DNA from: Melieria omissa | Taxonomy: Eukaryota; Arthropoda; Insecta; Diptera; Ulidiidae | NCBI GenBank assembly: GCA_963971225.1 | Contig: OZ020267.1 | Location: 126,074,068-126,138,067 of the forward strand | Direction: 5' to 3' | DNA length: 64,000 nt | Position numbers and translations under genes: made by a program | Notes under the pieces: generated by a model | What the model saw: the letters and a program-made list of their open reading frames with translations, nothing else | Told to the model about the DNA's origin: nothing | The model's database searches: none | Part shown: positions 53,420 to 64,000 of the stretch, piece by piece | How positions within the stretch are numbered: position 1 is the stretch's first letter | Layout: every line of letters starts with the position of its first letter

Positions 53420-56400
53420 CATAGAAATGCAAAGATGTTTCTTGCTATTTCCAAATTTCAAGCTCTAACTTTTCTCAAAAATTCTGATGTATACATTCCA
53501 CTCCTTTTTTGTTCGCATTTTATTGTTGTTTTACTCATTTTTGTTGCTTTTTTCTAAGTATTTTGTATTGTGGCAACATCATTGCCAAGTTTACGATAGC
53601 ATTGCAGCCAAAGCCGAATCGACCGAATTGTGTCAATTGTGCACTTTTCTAGCGCTGAACATGCAACAACAACAACGTCGACAACCCCAACAAAAACAAC
53701 ACCACCACCACTTCAGCCACCCAACTAGAGTGCGAGTACTTATGCAAGTAGCTTCCTCCACGCCACTGCAGCACACTGCACTGAACTTGCCGCGCTGCGA
53801 CTCGCCTCGCCTCACTTCGACTTGATGCGCCTCGAAAGTATTTTTATGCACACGCTGTCGCTTGTGCTATTTATCATATTTCATACAATACTATATAAGG
53901 TTGCATGGCTCGAATGTTGCACGTTGCTTGCGTATGCGCGACGCGTTGTGTTGCTGCGGCGCACAGTGTCGCGATCCCATATAAGCCGTGGCCAAAAATA
54001 CTTAGCGTTGTCCTACCTCGATGAAACTTGGTGAGATCGTTTTCGGGATCAAAATTAAGAAATTTCCAAAAAATCATTTAAATTGGACCACTGCCACGCC
54101 CACCCCCTTACGACAGGAACTGTAATATTGAAATAACTTGCTTAATATTAGTGATAGAATTATGAAATTTTGCATTTATGCTTGAATTACTGACCTAAAA
54201 GCTCAAACTAAAAATGGGCGGTCTGCCATGCCCACTTTCAAAAATATTCGCATTTTACTACAACTACAACTGTATTTTTAAAAGGCTGTTTGTAATACCG
54301 TTCTACGATGTGATTTTAATTTTTAAGCTTTCTTAAACCTTAAAAGTGGGCGTGGCAGCTGGAGAATATTTATTTAGTGGCCAAAACTTTTCCTTCATGA
54401 ATTCGTGTATTAATTTTTTCAGCTTGTGTTACCATATTTTGGTATAAATGTTTAAATTTTTAAAGTGGGCGTGACATTCTGCCAACTTTGAAGATACGAA
54501 CAATGTTCCCACCTTGTCTTTTATATAGCTCACCATTGCAACAGCGGTTTTTCCGCAGTTTTCATTGTGCGTCCCAAGCCATACTTCGAAAAATCACAAT
54601 TTTTGACTGTAGGTGCCACTACAAGAAGTAAAGTTTTAGGTGGGGACGCAGGTCGACGCAGCTAATTTTCTTTTTATTTGAAAGGTCGTACTTGTGCCTT
54701 TGTTTTGCACTAATCACTGCAGAGATGCATTGAGACGTTTTCTTTTTATCGTCTCCCAAAGTTAGCAATTTTTCTCACATTTCGTAAGCCAGGCCGGGTT
54801 TCTTTAAAGCAACGTAACTTCGCATATGCTGATCAAAACAAAACAAAAAAGTAGCACCTGCTGCTGCCCAAACTCTATATTTTTCTTAGGTATGTAATTT
54901 GTATCCATACGTAGTACCTGTAAGCTAAAAATGCTACTTACATTTAGCATAAAAATAGTGAGTTGCTCTGGCAAAAATGTGTTCCAAGAAAAGGCTCAAC
55001 TTTGTGGATGGCTCCTGCTTACATTTATTATTTGTTTTAAGAAATATTTTAGATTTGTCTTATTGGGAGTATTATCTCACCATGTATGTAAAAAAAATAT
55101 CATATTTGCAACATCGACTTTTTGTATTTTTGGCCACACTCACGACACTGTGCGGCGTGTGCAACACATCGGGCGTGCTGCGTCGCCAATGCAGTCACGT
55201 CGCCGCACTATGGAAATTTCGGGTTGCTCGCTCGTTAGAACATCTTCGAATTGCGCTTTTTTTCTTCTGGAACTTTTGCAACACGGAGCCGCAGTCGCAG
55301 CCGCCTTTAAGCCCCCGCACAAAGTGCAATTTGCAATTTGTATTTGCCGCATTTGTCAGGTATTTAAGCATTAAATTGGCGCCTTTCTTGTCTTCCGCTG
55401 AGAGCCATTAAATCACATGCATTGCATTTATCATGTTGCTGTAGGAACTGTTCGCTCCAAAGGGGTTAAGCCCACTTACTGGTGAGAACAACTACTCTAT
55501 TGCAGTATGAACGCGATTCAATCAAATAAGAGTAATTTTCGCACTTGCATAGTGTGACTAGCTGAAACGTATTTTCGAAACCAGACTAGAAAGTAATGTT
55601 TTGAGAAGCAAAAACTAGTTTCGAAAAGTACTTTGCATGCATAGTGTAACTGCACGTAAAAGTACTCTTCGAAGTTGTAAACTTTCGATCGCATTTTGAC
55701 TGCTTGCATAGTCTGAAGGCCCCTTAAATCGGTATTCACAAGAAAGTGTAAGTAAGGCAAAAACTTCTAATACGGCATTGAACCTTTGCCAGAAATATTC
55801 TTAAATATCCATGACATATGTTTCAAGACATAAATAATGTTGAAAAATATGTTTTGTCTTAAAAACCATATAATTTAGTTGATTGATGAAGAGCAAAACT
55901 TTCGCAAAATCATATCAACTGGAAATTATTTTTACCCTCGCACTCCCTCACCAATCACAGGAGGCAGTCACGCAACAAGCTAAATGTAGATATTGCTGCA
56001 GTGCTGCCTGCACTCGGCAAAATTTCCCTTGTAGAATATTTAGAAATTCTGACAACTTCCGGTGAACAAAGTACGCAGCACTTAAAAATAATTAATACGC
56101 AAATTACGCTTTCAATTTTCCACTTTGCATCTGACAGTGCGATTACGATTTGCTTTCGGGGCCAGAGAATGGGCACCTAAGTAACTGTCAGCGATGCTTT
56201 AGATAAAATCTCTTAGCCCATTTCACCGGATATCCGTTTAGTTTTTCTGCGCTATTTGCACACTTCCGCTGCTGCTGCTTCCGTTGCTGTGATGTTGATG
56301 CTGTCGTTACTTTGTCTTTGTTGTTGTTGTTGTTGTTGTTGTTGTTGCTGTCGTTGCCGTACTGGGACTAATTTGAATTTCATGCATTCAGCGCGTCCTC

Positions 56401-57290
56401 GTTCATCTTTAATTTCAAATCAAATGCTGTCGCGCGTCGTCAAAGCGGAGGCACAGCAGACGAAGCAGCGAAAAAGTGAGATGGACCAACAAGCAAACAA
56501 ACACAAATAAACAAACAAACAAACACAGCTGCCATGTGGTGCAAAAGTGATTCGACGTTGACGACGACGACGACGAGAGCGTTGTGTGCGCCTACTCGAA
56601 AGCACTGAAACAGAAAACATAATAACAAATTAACTGGAGACGGAGCAGCGGCCATCAGCAGCGCGTCCGCCCGCTGCCTTTTTGCCCAAACTAAGTGCGT
56701 TCGCTCTCCAAGGACATGCGTGGCGATTACGCACATTGTGTGTGGCCAACGACTTTTTAATGCGTTGCCCCCTCAAATTGCTGGTGACATTTTGAGGCTG
56801 TTTTATTGGATTAGGGAAATTGTCTTAGACTGGACCCACAGTCGCATTCGCCCATTGACTGCCAGCTCTGCGCTATGGGTTGTGGGATACGAGCAATGGG
56901 AGCGAGTTGTGCTGCCGCAGATAATCTCAACTATTGTATTTGCCTTCAACAACTTTTTCCCGCACCGAGGCGTGAAATTATTTCGGAAATGTCAACTTCA
57001 GTTTTATTTGAGCTGTGCCATTATGCTTGAGTTGAGCCATTTCGACTCCAACTGTTGACTGACTGGACTCGAAATTAAGGCCATTGTTATTGTTTGTACT
57101 CAAATAAGTGGATGATTTTTTCTTTTGTCGTTTGTAAAATCAAACACGACAGTTGACATTTGGTGCTTTAAGCATTTTTTGTCATTTTTCGTATTGAAAT
57201 TTGAACGATTGAAACTTAAATTTTGTTTTAGTTTTGTGGAAAGAAACAAAACCCTTGAATAAACTTGGTTGAGGTAGAACTATATTATGA
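53420..57290. other. Low-complexity and repeat-derived DNA, no supported gene
   Basis: 53480-53960 and 54930-57060 are stop-poor and contain CAA/TTG and GC-balanced blocks. (TTG)n lies at 56318-56348 and GAC/ACG triplets near 56565. Overlapping frames in several phases (54931-55374 and 54977-55411) argue against coding. 54080-54490 holds alternating GCCACGCCCAC and GTGGGCGTG words typical of old fly repeats. A TTGCATAGTSTRA word recurs at about 55545, 55637 and 55705, probably a decayed MITE. Confidence 0.35.
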
Positions 57291-57292
57291 GA

Positions 57293-57447
57293 CAGTGACG
57301 CACAAGGATGTGGAGGGGGGACTGTTGGGATTCAAACTTTCACAAATACAAAAATTTCTAATTAAAAATATGGTTTCAAATGGTTTTGGGGTCAAAAGTT
57401 GCACACAAATCAACTTTTTCTAAAATGAAATCATGTGTGCACCACTG
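57293..57447. mobile_element. hAT-like MITE, CAGTGACGCAC type
   Basis: Starts CAGTGACGCACAAGGATG and ends TCATGTGTGCACCACTG, related to the MITE at 53287. The flanking 8 bp are only weakly alike (TTATGAGA / AAACGAGG), so the duplication has decayed or the boundaries are off slightly. Confidence 0.6.
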
Positions 57448-57449
57448 AA

Positions 57450-58255
57450 ACGAGGCATGGTTTCATTTTTACCTAACAAGGGATTTGAGCCGTGGGTTGA
57501 AAGTGACCAAGAAAATTAAATTAATTTCATATTCTTTGGTATTAATCAAAAACAATGACGATTTGTGACAAATAACACAAACTCCACAAGGAATCTTGAG
57601 ACAAAGACAATATCAAAGCGATATAACCTCTTAGCTGTTTGACTGTGTTTGGATAATAATAATGGATAATAATAATAATAAAGTCCTTCATGCGGGATTA
57701 TATGTCTTGAAAGATAGATAGAAGATAACATGGAAAGTTTTCAAGTTTTGAGACACAGAAACATTAAGATGCATCAACAATGAATCCTGTCATAGTCCAA
57801 ATGTTGGGCAATCGAATCAATAAACGATTTTCTGGCCAGGTTCATAGACCTATGGAAGAAATTTCGCTTTAAAAAAAGTCTGAAATGCCTTTAAAAGGAA
57901 ACATATTAAACAAAGGACCTAAACTACTACTTCAGACGGGGTTATGAAGCATTTCGATTAAGTTTTATTTTAATTGACTATTACAAGTAACAAAATTACT
58001 GTTGGATGGTGCAAGCATTATACTTTTAAAGTACTCATCACAATTATTTTATCTCCTAATTAGCTCAATGTTTGCAAAGTGGATTGATTTTCCTTTAGAG
58101 CTCAAATTATTTTTCTTAACTTTCGGTCGGCAGAGGACTCTTCGGATCTTACCAAATACTTAGGATCACTTTTACAATCGTCAATACTGGCTTGCAGTGT
58201 CACCTGGTTTCCAATCTGTACCACATATCTGCTACTGTCTACTTGAGACATGGTT
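57450..58255. other. AT-rich spacer
   Basis: A short ATA/ATAATA tract sits near 57655-57680. The minus-strand frame 58102-58335 partly covers the LINE tail, and its remaining part (DSSRYVVQIGNQVTLQASID) is not recognised. Confidence 0.3.
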
Positions 58256-58261
58256 TCTTGG

Positions 58262-59170
58262 TTGGTTGAAGTGGCTGACTCACAGTTGTCCCCCTCCAAG
58301 TCACAATTAGCGCATAGACGCCGTTTAGATACCACATGCTCACCGAAAACTAAGCCTGGTTAGGTATCCAAGAAGGTTCCCTAGACTTACTGTCAAGCAT
58401 TCGGTCAAACAAGTAAGGATGTGGTTCCCCAGAGACTTAAATCTTGCCCTTGCCAAAGCTGGGCAGTGACAGAGGAAGTGATTAGGAGTTTATTTCTTCT
58501 CTAAATTCCCACAGCTCCTACAGTGGTTATTGAAGGGGATGCTTAGCCTCTCCGCATGTAGTTCTATGGTCCAGTGGCCTGTGATGACCGCCGTAAGCCT
58601 GGCAACGTCCGTGCGAGATTTGTGTATAAGCTCGCGGGATCTCCGCTCATTGTAGGAGGGCCACATTGCCCGCGAGGTACGACAGGAAGTCAGCGACTTC
58701 TACCACCGATTGGCAAGACTGAAACAGTGCAAATAGCAGCCCCTCTTGACAACTTTCAAAGGCATCGGAACCGGGACACCCAGCGATGCGTCAAGCGAGG
58801 CATCTGAGCGCGCCAATTCGTCCGCCCTCTCATTCCCTTTAATGTTCCTATGGCCAGGAACCCAGATAAGGGTGATATCAGCACAACAACTTAGGGCGCT
58901 CAGCGCTCCTCGTCGAGCCGCGACTGGACCGTGGTAGATTGTAGAGCCTTTATTGCTGCCGCACTGTCAATGAATATTGCAACCTTGCACCTATCAGTGA
59001 CATGTCTCTCTACCAATCGGCAGGCTTCCCTGACCGCCAAGACTACTGCCTGAAAAACTGTGGCATCATTAGGTAGACGTATTCATTAATCCCCACGTGC
59101 TGTAAGTATACCCCCACACCCACCCCTCATGCCATTTTGGATCCATCCGTAAAGATGTGTATGTCGTATT
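58262..59170 (-). pseudogene. Jockey/BS-like LINE, RNase H end and 3' UTR
   Basis: Read on the minus strand with shifts: DGSKMA near 59160, the start of RNase H, a central region with GCPGSDAFESCQEGLLFALF and VVEVADFLSYLAGNVALLQ, then HRPLDHRTTCGEAKHPLQ-type sequence (a shifted form of TGHWTIELHAERLSIPFNN) and HFLCHCPALARARFKSLGN. The 3' UTR is marked by GACTTGGAGGGGGACAACTG followed by TGAGTCAGCCACTTCAACC. The order RNase H, TGHW, CHCPAL, UTR is standard for this group. Stops are numerous. Confidence 0.65.
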
Positions 59171-59179
59171 CGTCTACTT

Positions 59180-60000
59180 GAGACATATTAGACTATATTT
59201 CAAATCGTTAAGTCAACAGCTTGTGGGTTCAAATTCCACTGTATGCAATATTAAAACGTCGCCTCAGAAAATGAGTGTCGTATGTACCATTGCAGCCATC
59301 AAAGCACTAATCTCGTATGAGATTACCTCAGGGTTGGTGCTGCAACATAGAAGCATTGAATAAACTGGGTACATATAAACAGGTTTAAATCCCCTGGGTT
59401 CAGGACACAGAGGAATAGAGGGATATGAGGAGGCTGATAGTCTTGCTAGAACTGGGGCAGCTACGATCCCCCTTGCACCAGAACTTTTCATTGGGCTGGG
59501 CAAAAGCACTCTAGCAGAGCCACTAAGACTTGAGGAAAGAACCAGGAACTCAGAACACTGGTCAAAGGCCACAGGTCTTGGGCAATCGAAAATCTTCATC
59601 AAAGGTGATAACTCCAGATGGAGTGAAGAATGCTTTAGACTGGGGAAAACCCAGCTTAGACTGGTCACCGGGCTGTTAACCGGGCACTGCAGGATGAGGA
59701 AATGTTTGCACACAATCGGGTTAGAACCGGAAAGCGTCTGCAGACTCTGCGAAATAGCGGAGGCGACTCCTGAGCACGTCATATTGCACTGCGAGGCGGT
59801 ATGCTGTAGTAGGAAGCAGCACCTGGGCCAGTACTGGCTTGCAGAAGAGAACGTCAAGCACCTTCTCCCACGTGAGTAACTAAGCTTCATTAGGTCGGTG
59901 GGATTGGGTCACGTTTTCTAAAGTAGTAGGGGCCACAATAGATCAACTTTGGTCTCAGTGCACATTTTCCCTTTCAAATCTATCTATCTATCTATGGTCT
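59180..60000 (+). pseudogene. LINE RNase H end with an uninterrupted C-terminal frame and TATC tail
   Basis: From about 59290, TIAAIKALISYEITSGLVLQ is the middle of an RNase H domain. A one-base loss in the WVPGHRG motif shifts the frame, after which GHRGIEGYEEADSLARTGAA opens about 160 codons without a stop. This includes GLLTGHCRMRKCLHTIGLEP, the CCHC-like CRLCEIAEATPEHVILHCEA, and a TAA at 59877-59879. The 3' UTR ends in (TATC)n at 59978-59997. The 208-codon minus-strand ORF (59264-59890) is its antisense shadow. It converges on the minus-strand LINE at 58262-59170. Confidence 0.75.
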
Positions 60001-62490
60001 TGCTTTGATCACTGTGATGGAATTGTTTTAGGTTGGCAGCTCAAAGGTACTCATTTAGGTAAAATTTTTGATTATGTCTATATTTGTGTTATGTCTATAT
60101 TTGGGACTCCAGTAATAACTGTGAAGACATACTCGTAAAATCAATTTTTTTTGGTTTTTAATCTTGAAGAATTCTTGCAATTCAACTACGAAATTTACAT
60201 AAATTTAGACCAGTATTCAACTTCTCCGCAATATTAAACAACAAATTTTTATTTGATCTTTTTTTTCAATATCTTAGAAATACTGATTTTATTTTAATTC
60301 AATTTTCTTAATTCTGCTAACCAAAAAAGTTAAACAAAATTAATGAAAAAACCTTTAACGCTATTTTACAAAAAAGAGTTTTCATATGCTTACAACTACA
60401 AAGTATAACTTACAATTACAAAATATACAAATATTTCATTTGACAAGTGTATGCAATACAGCGATTTGCTATGGTAGATGTATGTATGTATGTATGTAGC
60501 TTAAAACCGTTAGTGTTTGGTTGCCTTGTCGTTAGAGGAGAGGACTTTTTTGCTTTTTACAACATGTGACATTGTTTTTGTTTTTACTTATTTACTTAGG
60601 TTTATGCTAAAACATTGGCTGCTTAACCCACTTATGCCTATTTACAACTTGAGTAGTGTTTAAAATTTTGTAAGCTTAGAGAACGGTTTCACTTAATTCA
60701 ATTTTATAATTTTCTATGTATAATTTTTTTATTTTTTTATTAATTTGTTATTAGTTGTTTGTATTTTTTCATTATGTTTTAAGTAGTTTGGCCAAACTGC
60801 AATGAGCGGTAAACGAAAAAACTGTGTCATTTTATAACTTGGACGGTCTATTTTCAACAAAATTTCGTTCATACTAACTGAATCGAAGTGCAGCGACGCG
60901 AAAGACGCCGAGAAGCCGCACTGCACGTGCACCGCTGACCGCTGTTGTGGCTTTGTATGCAAATTTTGAAGCCGCAGAGGTGGCTGGACATGCGCTTTCG
61001 CACACAAACTGCCGCCGTTTCGAATAAATTTATGCAAATTAGCTTTTTTGTTGTTTGCAATTTTTTTCAGCACGCACCGCCAAACAATGCCAGCAAACAT
61101 GGGTCACATGCAACGTCGTGCAGCCGAAATATTTCATATTTGGCAGCCTTGTGACTCACCGCCCGGCCGCGTCAACGACCCTTTGCGACCGGCTTTCGAT
61201 TTCATTTCGCACTCATTGCGGGGTGAGGATGTTTCTGGTTGCGTGTTGTTCGCTGGACTGAGTCTACGTTTTGAAAAAATGATATTATAAAAAAAGTGCT
61301 GCTCGCATTTATCACGAAAATCGTTCGTGCTCGTAATTCCCTCCTTCAACTTGACTAATGTGACCAGTTGGCTTATCGCGGAACACGATGGCCGCATGTA
61401 CGTTTCACACACGCTTTGACAATTACACGCGCCGCAGCCGGCGAGCCATGTGCCGAAAAGCTGGTCGAAATACAATCAAATAGTAAACAAACACAAATGA
61501 TAACAATCGAAATGTGCTGGCGAACAGTTAACGACTTTGTATGTGTTCGGCATTGAAAAGTTGTGTGTGAATAGATCAGGTTTGGGCGACATTAATTTAT
61601 GCTTTTGCATGATGTAAAGTGCTAAAAATTAATGAATTTTTTTTTATGAAAAAGTACTTCAGAGCTGAAGTTGATTTACAACTTCACGCCGCTGACTAAT
61701 TTTGCAGAACTTCAACCCTTAAACGCTCAGCTGTCATTTATACTTTCCACAAATTGTGTAGAGGCGACGAATTTAAAATTGAAATAAAATAGCTAGATTG
61801 TTAAATCGAAACTGAACCTTTTGTCTATTGAATAGAAAAATATTTGTATGATATTAGAATTTGAAGATAATTTCGAGCCTGTGACCGTCAGTCCTCATTG
61901 CAATTTTTACTGTTCTTTCCTTATGACAACATTATCGCCATTACAAATCTGTTTACTGCTGGAAGAATAACCACCAAAAAACGTCTTCCTTTATTTGCTT
62001 AGTTGCCACTGTTGTTTACTTTTAATCAAAATAGATTAAATTTTTTGGGCTTGATTACTTGGTTCATTTTATTTGTGTTTGATGACTTTTTGCAACGAAA
62101 TTCTACAGCGTTTTTTTCTAGTGTTCTATGTAGAGTTTTGTTTTTAAGTGGGGAATAAAAAACTTATCAACAGATCGCTTGATCGTGAGGAACGATTTGA
62201 ACTTCAGCGGTTTTGTACTGATTGATACCAAACCAACCAAATCTAAATTTTGTCAGATGAAAAAATGAAGAATGGCTGAAATCTTGTTTTCTTTTCTTAT
62301 GGTTGAATTTTGATTACTTTTGAGAAAAATCTAAAACAAAACTTTAGCCGAGTGGCAACAGTAACTGGGAAATAAGCCCCCAAAAAAATGAATTTGAATG
62401 AATTACCCTCATGAGGTCTTATCAGTATTTCCGAATACCTGAACTGTCTTTCTACTGCAGTTAAAAATTAAGTGTAAAATATTCAAAGTT
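60001..62490. other. AT-rich DNA with one GC-balanced block, no supported gene
   Basis: A TGTA/GTAT microsatellite lies at 60475-60498. 60850-61560 is GC-balanced, with opposing stop-poor frames (60729-61475) and CGCCGC/GCAGCC words. It may be exon, intron or regulatory DNA, and I recognise no protein. The rest is AT-rich. Confidence 0.3.
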
Positions 62491-62499
62491 CTCCAATGA

Positions 62500-62814
62500 A
62501 ATTCTTCTTCTTCTTGACTGGCACGACAGCCCGATTACCAGACTAAGGCCTAGCTTCCCGCAACCAACCGTGTTGTGCGTGCGAATGTTTTTGCAGGGTT
62601 GGAAGGGAGCTACAATTTTATGCCGTTTCTAAACAGCGATTTGGGCAATTTTACTCTCAGAGTTTTGCCATTTCCTGCTGAGAGTACAGCCGCCGAAAAA
62701 AAATTGTTTTTCGTTTTTTTCGGTATTAGCAGCAACGGAATATTTAACATGGGTTCGAGCGTCGTATTTGATTTGCGGCCCAACGCACTAGCCAGCTGAG
62801 CTGCGGTGGCTGCC
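62500..62814 (-). repeat. tRNA-derived SINE (family 1), copy D
   Basis: On the minus strand it opens GGCAGCCACCGCAGCTCAGC, runs through the common body, and ends in a GAAGAAGAAGAA tail (TTCTTCTTCTTCTT at 62502). The 8-bp duplication TCCAATGA flanks it (62492-62499, 62815-62822). Both frames 62575-62799 and 62610-62837 lie inside and are not genes. Confidence 0.9.
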
Positions 62815-63042
62815 TCCAATGAGATTAGTTCGCACAAAAAGCTTCAATACCCCAACAAAACATTTAAAATCAAAAAAATCTACAGATCTCCTAAAATTTC
62901 TCTCAAACAATTTATGCCTATAAAATTTCTGCTATTGCGCTAAGATGTTGCCAACTTTCGAAGGAAGTCTCCTATTCTGGCTACACTGGGTCTCACACAT
63001 TAACAGTTAAGGTGATCGGTGACAGAAGCGTTGGTTCAGTTG

Positions 63043-63185
63043 CAGTGGAGCACACAGGGTTTCATTTGGGGAGGAGGGGGGAAGGAGGAGGAAGGGAGGA
63101 ATACCATTCGAAATCATATTTTATGCCACCATTGTTTGTATTTGGGGGAGTTTGAACCACAAAATTCTCCCTGTGTGCGCCAATA
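63043..63185. mobile_element. hAT-like MITE, CAGTGGAGCACACAGGG type
   Basis: Starts CAGTGGAGCACACAGGG and ends CCCTGTGTGCGCCAATA, an inverted copy with a decayed tip. The flanks TTCAGTTG and TTCGGTTC agree at 6 of 8 bases. The interior is G-rich (GGAGGAGGGGGGAAGG). It belongs with 53287 and 57293. Confidence 0.6.
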
Positions 63186-63587
63186 TTCGGTTCGGTTCTG
63201 CATGGAAGCACACTTAAACTGGAATTCATGGTTCATTCTGACACCAAGTTGGCTAAGCAACTCTGACAATAATGAGACTGGGAGTCATAAAAATTCTCTG
63301 AGGAATCTCTCTACATTCCTGATACAAGTAACATTTATAACTCGGTTAGATTAATGACAACTGTCATGCCAAGAAAAAGCCTTTTTTTAGCAAGGGACGA
63401 GCGGAAAAATTTCGGTATTTTTCTTTATCTTATCTTTATACAGATTGTCAAGTAAATATTTGCAAATTTAAAGAAGGTAGCAAATTATTTTGGAAAGCTT
63501 ATTATATAACAGAAATTGCAATATTTTGAAATTATTTGAAAAATATAGATTAATTGAATGTTTCAAAGTAATGTCCGTTTGGTTCGC

Positions 63588-63775
63588 ATATTGAAGAGCG
63601 AATCGATCTGAAAGTATCTCCTGGACGGCCCAGAAATCTGTCTGACAGAGAAGAAAGAAAAATCATCCGAAAAGTTCGTGAAAACCCCCGTATCTCAATA
63701 AGGGAAATGGCTTTGGATATAAAAATACATTGCGGAACTGATGTATCTCATGAAAATGTTCGGAACTATACGGCG
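63588..63775 (+). pseudogene. Tc1-like transposase, N-terminal DNA-binding fragment
   Basis: The plus frame gives EERIDLKVSPGRPRNLSDRE, ERKIIRKVRENPRISIREMA and LDIKIHCGTDVSHENVRN, then leaves the family at about 63770. GRPR is the AT-hook-like linker between the two helix-turn-helix modules, and the second module follows (SIREMA, VSHENVRN). It is what remains of a Tc1-family transposase, with no DDE domain and no initiator Met. The open ORF at 63707-63910 continues into unrelated sequence. Confidence 0.75.
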
Positions 63776-64000
63776 CCAAATTTTCAATGCAATCTTGGTT
63801 TTGAATTGCACAATGCGATTTGTCTATTCCAATGCAATGATCTCAAGTTTTATAGATTAGATAAGGTTGGGAGACTGAATCTCTATGGGGAAACATTTAG
63901 ACCTAAATGACCCGTTGTGATACCACAAATTCCACCCGTTTGAAATTTGAAATGAAACGCTCAAGTTTTCTACTCTTTGACAAACAAAAATTACCTTGAA

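Noticed and set aside
54931..55411. Two overlapping plus-strand ORFs of 147 and 144 codons
   Set aside because: Both are open over the same bases in different frames, without domains or splice signals. Composition explains them.
59264..59890. 208-codon minus-strand ORF
   Set aside because: The plus strand of the same interval encodes a recognisable LINE RNase H end and CCHC-like motif in one frame. The minus ORF is its antisense shadow.
1..64000. CRISPR arrays, phage genes, operons or other prokaryotic systems
   Set aside because: None is present. The direct repeats seen (GTCGCGTCCGT, TGAA, TGTCATA) are irregularly spaced or microsatellite and sit within transposons of an animal genome.

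Overview
The window reads as a gene-poor, AT-rich, repeat-dense stretch of an insect genome. A dipteran is most likely, and a tephritid fruit fly is my best guess. The reasons are the mix of elements (several mariner subfamilies including one with a DD41D spacing, Jockey/CR1-like and RTE-like non-LTR elements, a tRNA-derived SINE, hAT, piggyBac-like and other MITEs) together with the CA/TG and CAA-type microsatellites typical of fly non-coding DNA. Nothing bacterial, organellar or CRISPR-like is present, and no intact host gene could be recognised. Every long open frame I could assign belongs to a mobile element or is an antisense or low-complexity shadow.

Layout. 0-3.7 kb: stacked fragments of three non-LTR elements plus a dispersed repeat. 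3.76-5.55 kb: the best host-gene candidate, a 3' splice site followed by a short coding end and a long AT-rich 3' UTR with four TGTAAATA motifs and a strong poly(A) signal. 5.7-6.7 kb: a decayed mariner. 8.4-9.7 kb: an unassigned ORF and a GC-balanced island with a perfect splice donor. 10.0-14.0 kb: a Jockey-like reverse transcriptase cut by a CACAGTG-ended element, then a mariner remnant between ~260-bp inverted repeats. 15.8-19.8 kb: three mariners in a row, each with TIRs and TA target sites. 20.2 kb: a possible promoter. 21.9-23.9 kb: a second CACAGTG-element copy carrying a solo LTR, and a MITE with a 35-bp internal hairpin. 24.4-26 kb: microsatellites surrounding a protein-like fragment. 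28-30.4 kb: an unclassified 2.4-kb element with six copies of GTCGCGTCCGT. 31-37 kb: LINE fragments, a SINE and a MITE. 39-45 kb: piggyBac-like MITEs, SINEs and a deleted mariner. 47.8-53.4 kb: a MITE holding a TGAA array, a three-deep nest (hAT-like MITE > CACAGTG element > mariner), a MITE inside a MITE, a SINE and hAT MITEs. 53.5-57 kb: low-complexity sequence with no gene. 57.3-63.8 kb: hAT MITEs, two converging LINE ends, a SINE and the start of a Tc1-like transposase.

The elements do not form a pathway. They record successive insertions. The SINEs have target duplications and a purine-triplet tail that point to LINE-type retrotransposition. The mariner, hAT and piggyBac-like MITEs presumably used transposases encoded elsewhere, since none here looks functional. 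The most unusual signals are the CACAGTG-ended elements with recombination-signal-like ends, the shared design of the piggyBac-like termini, and the GTCGCGTCCGT element.
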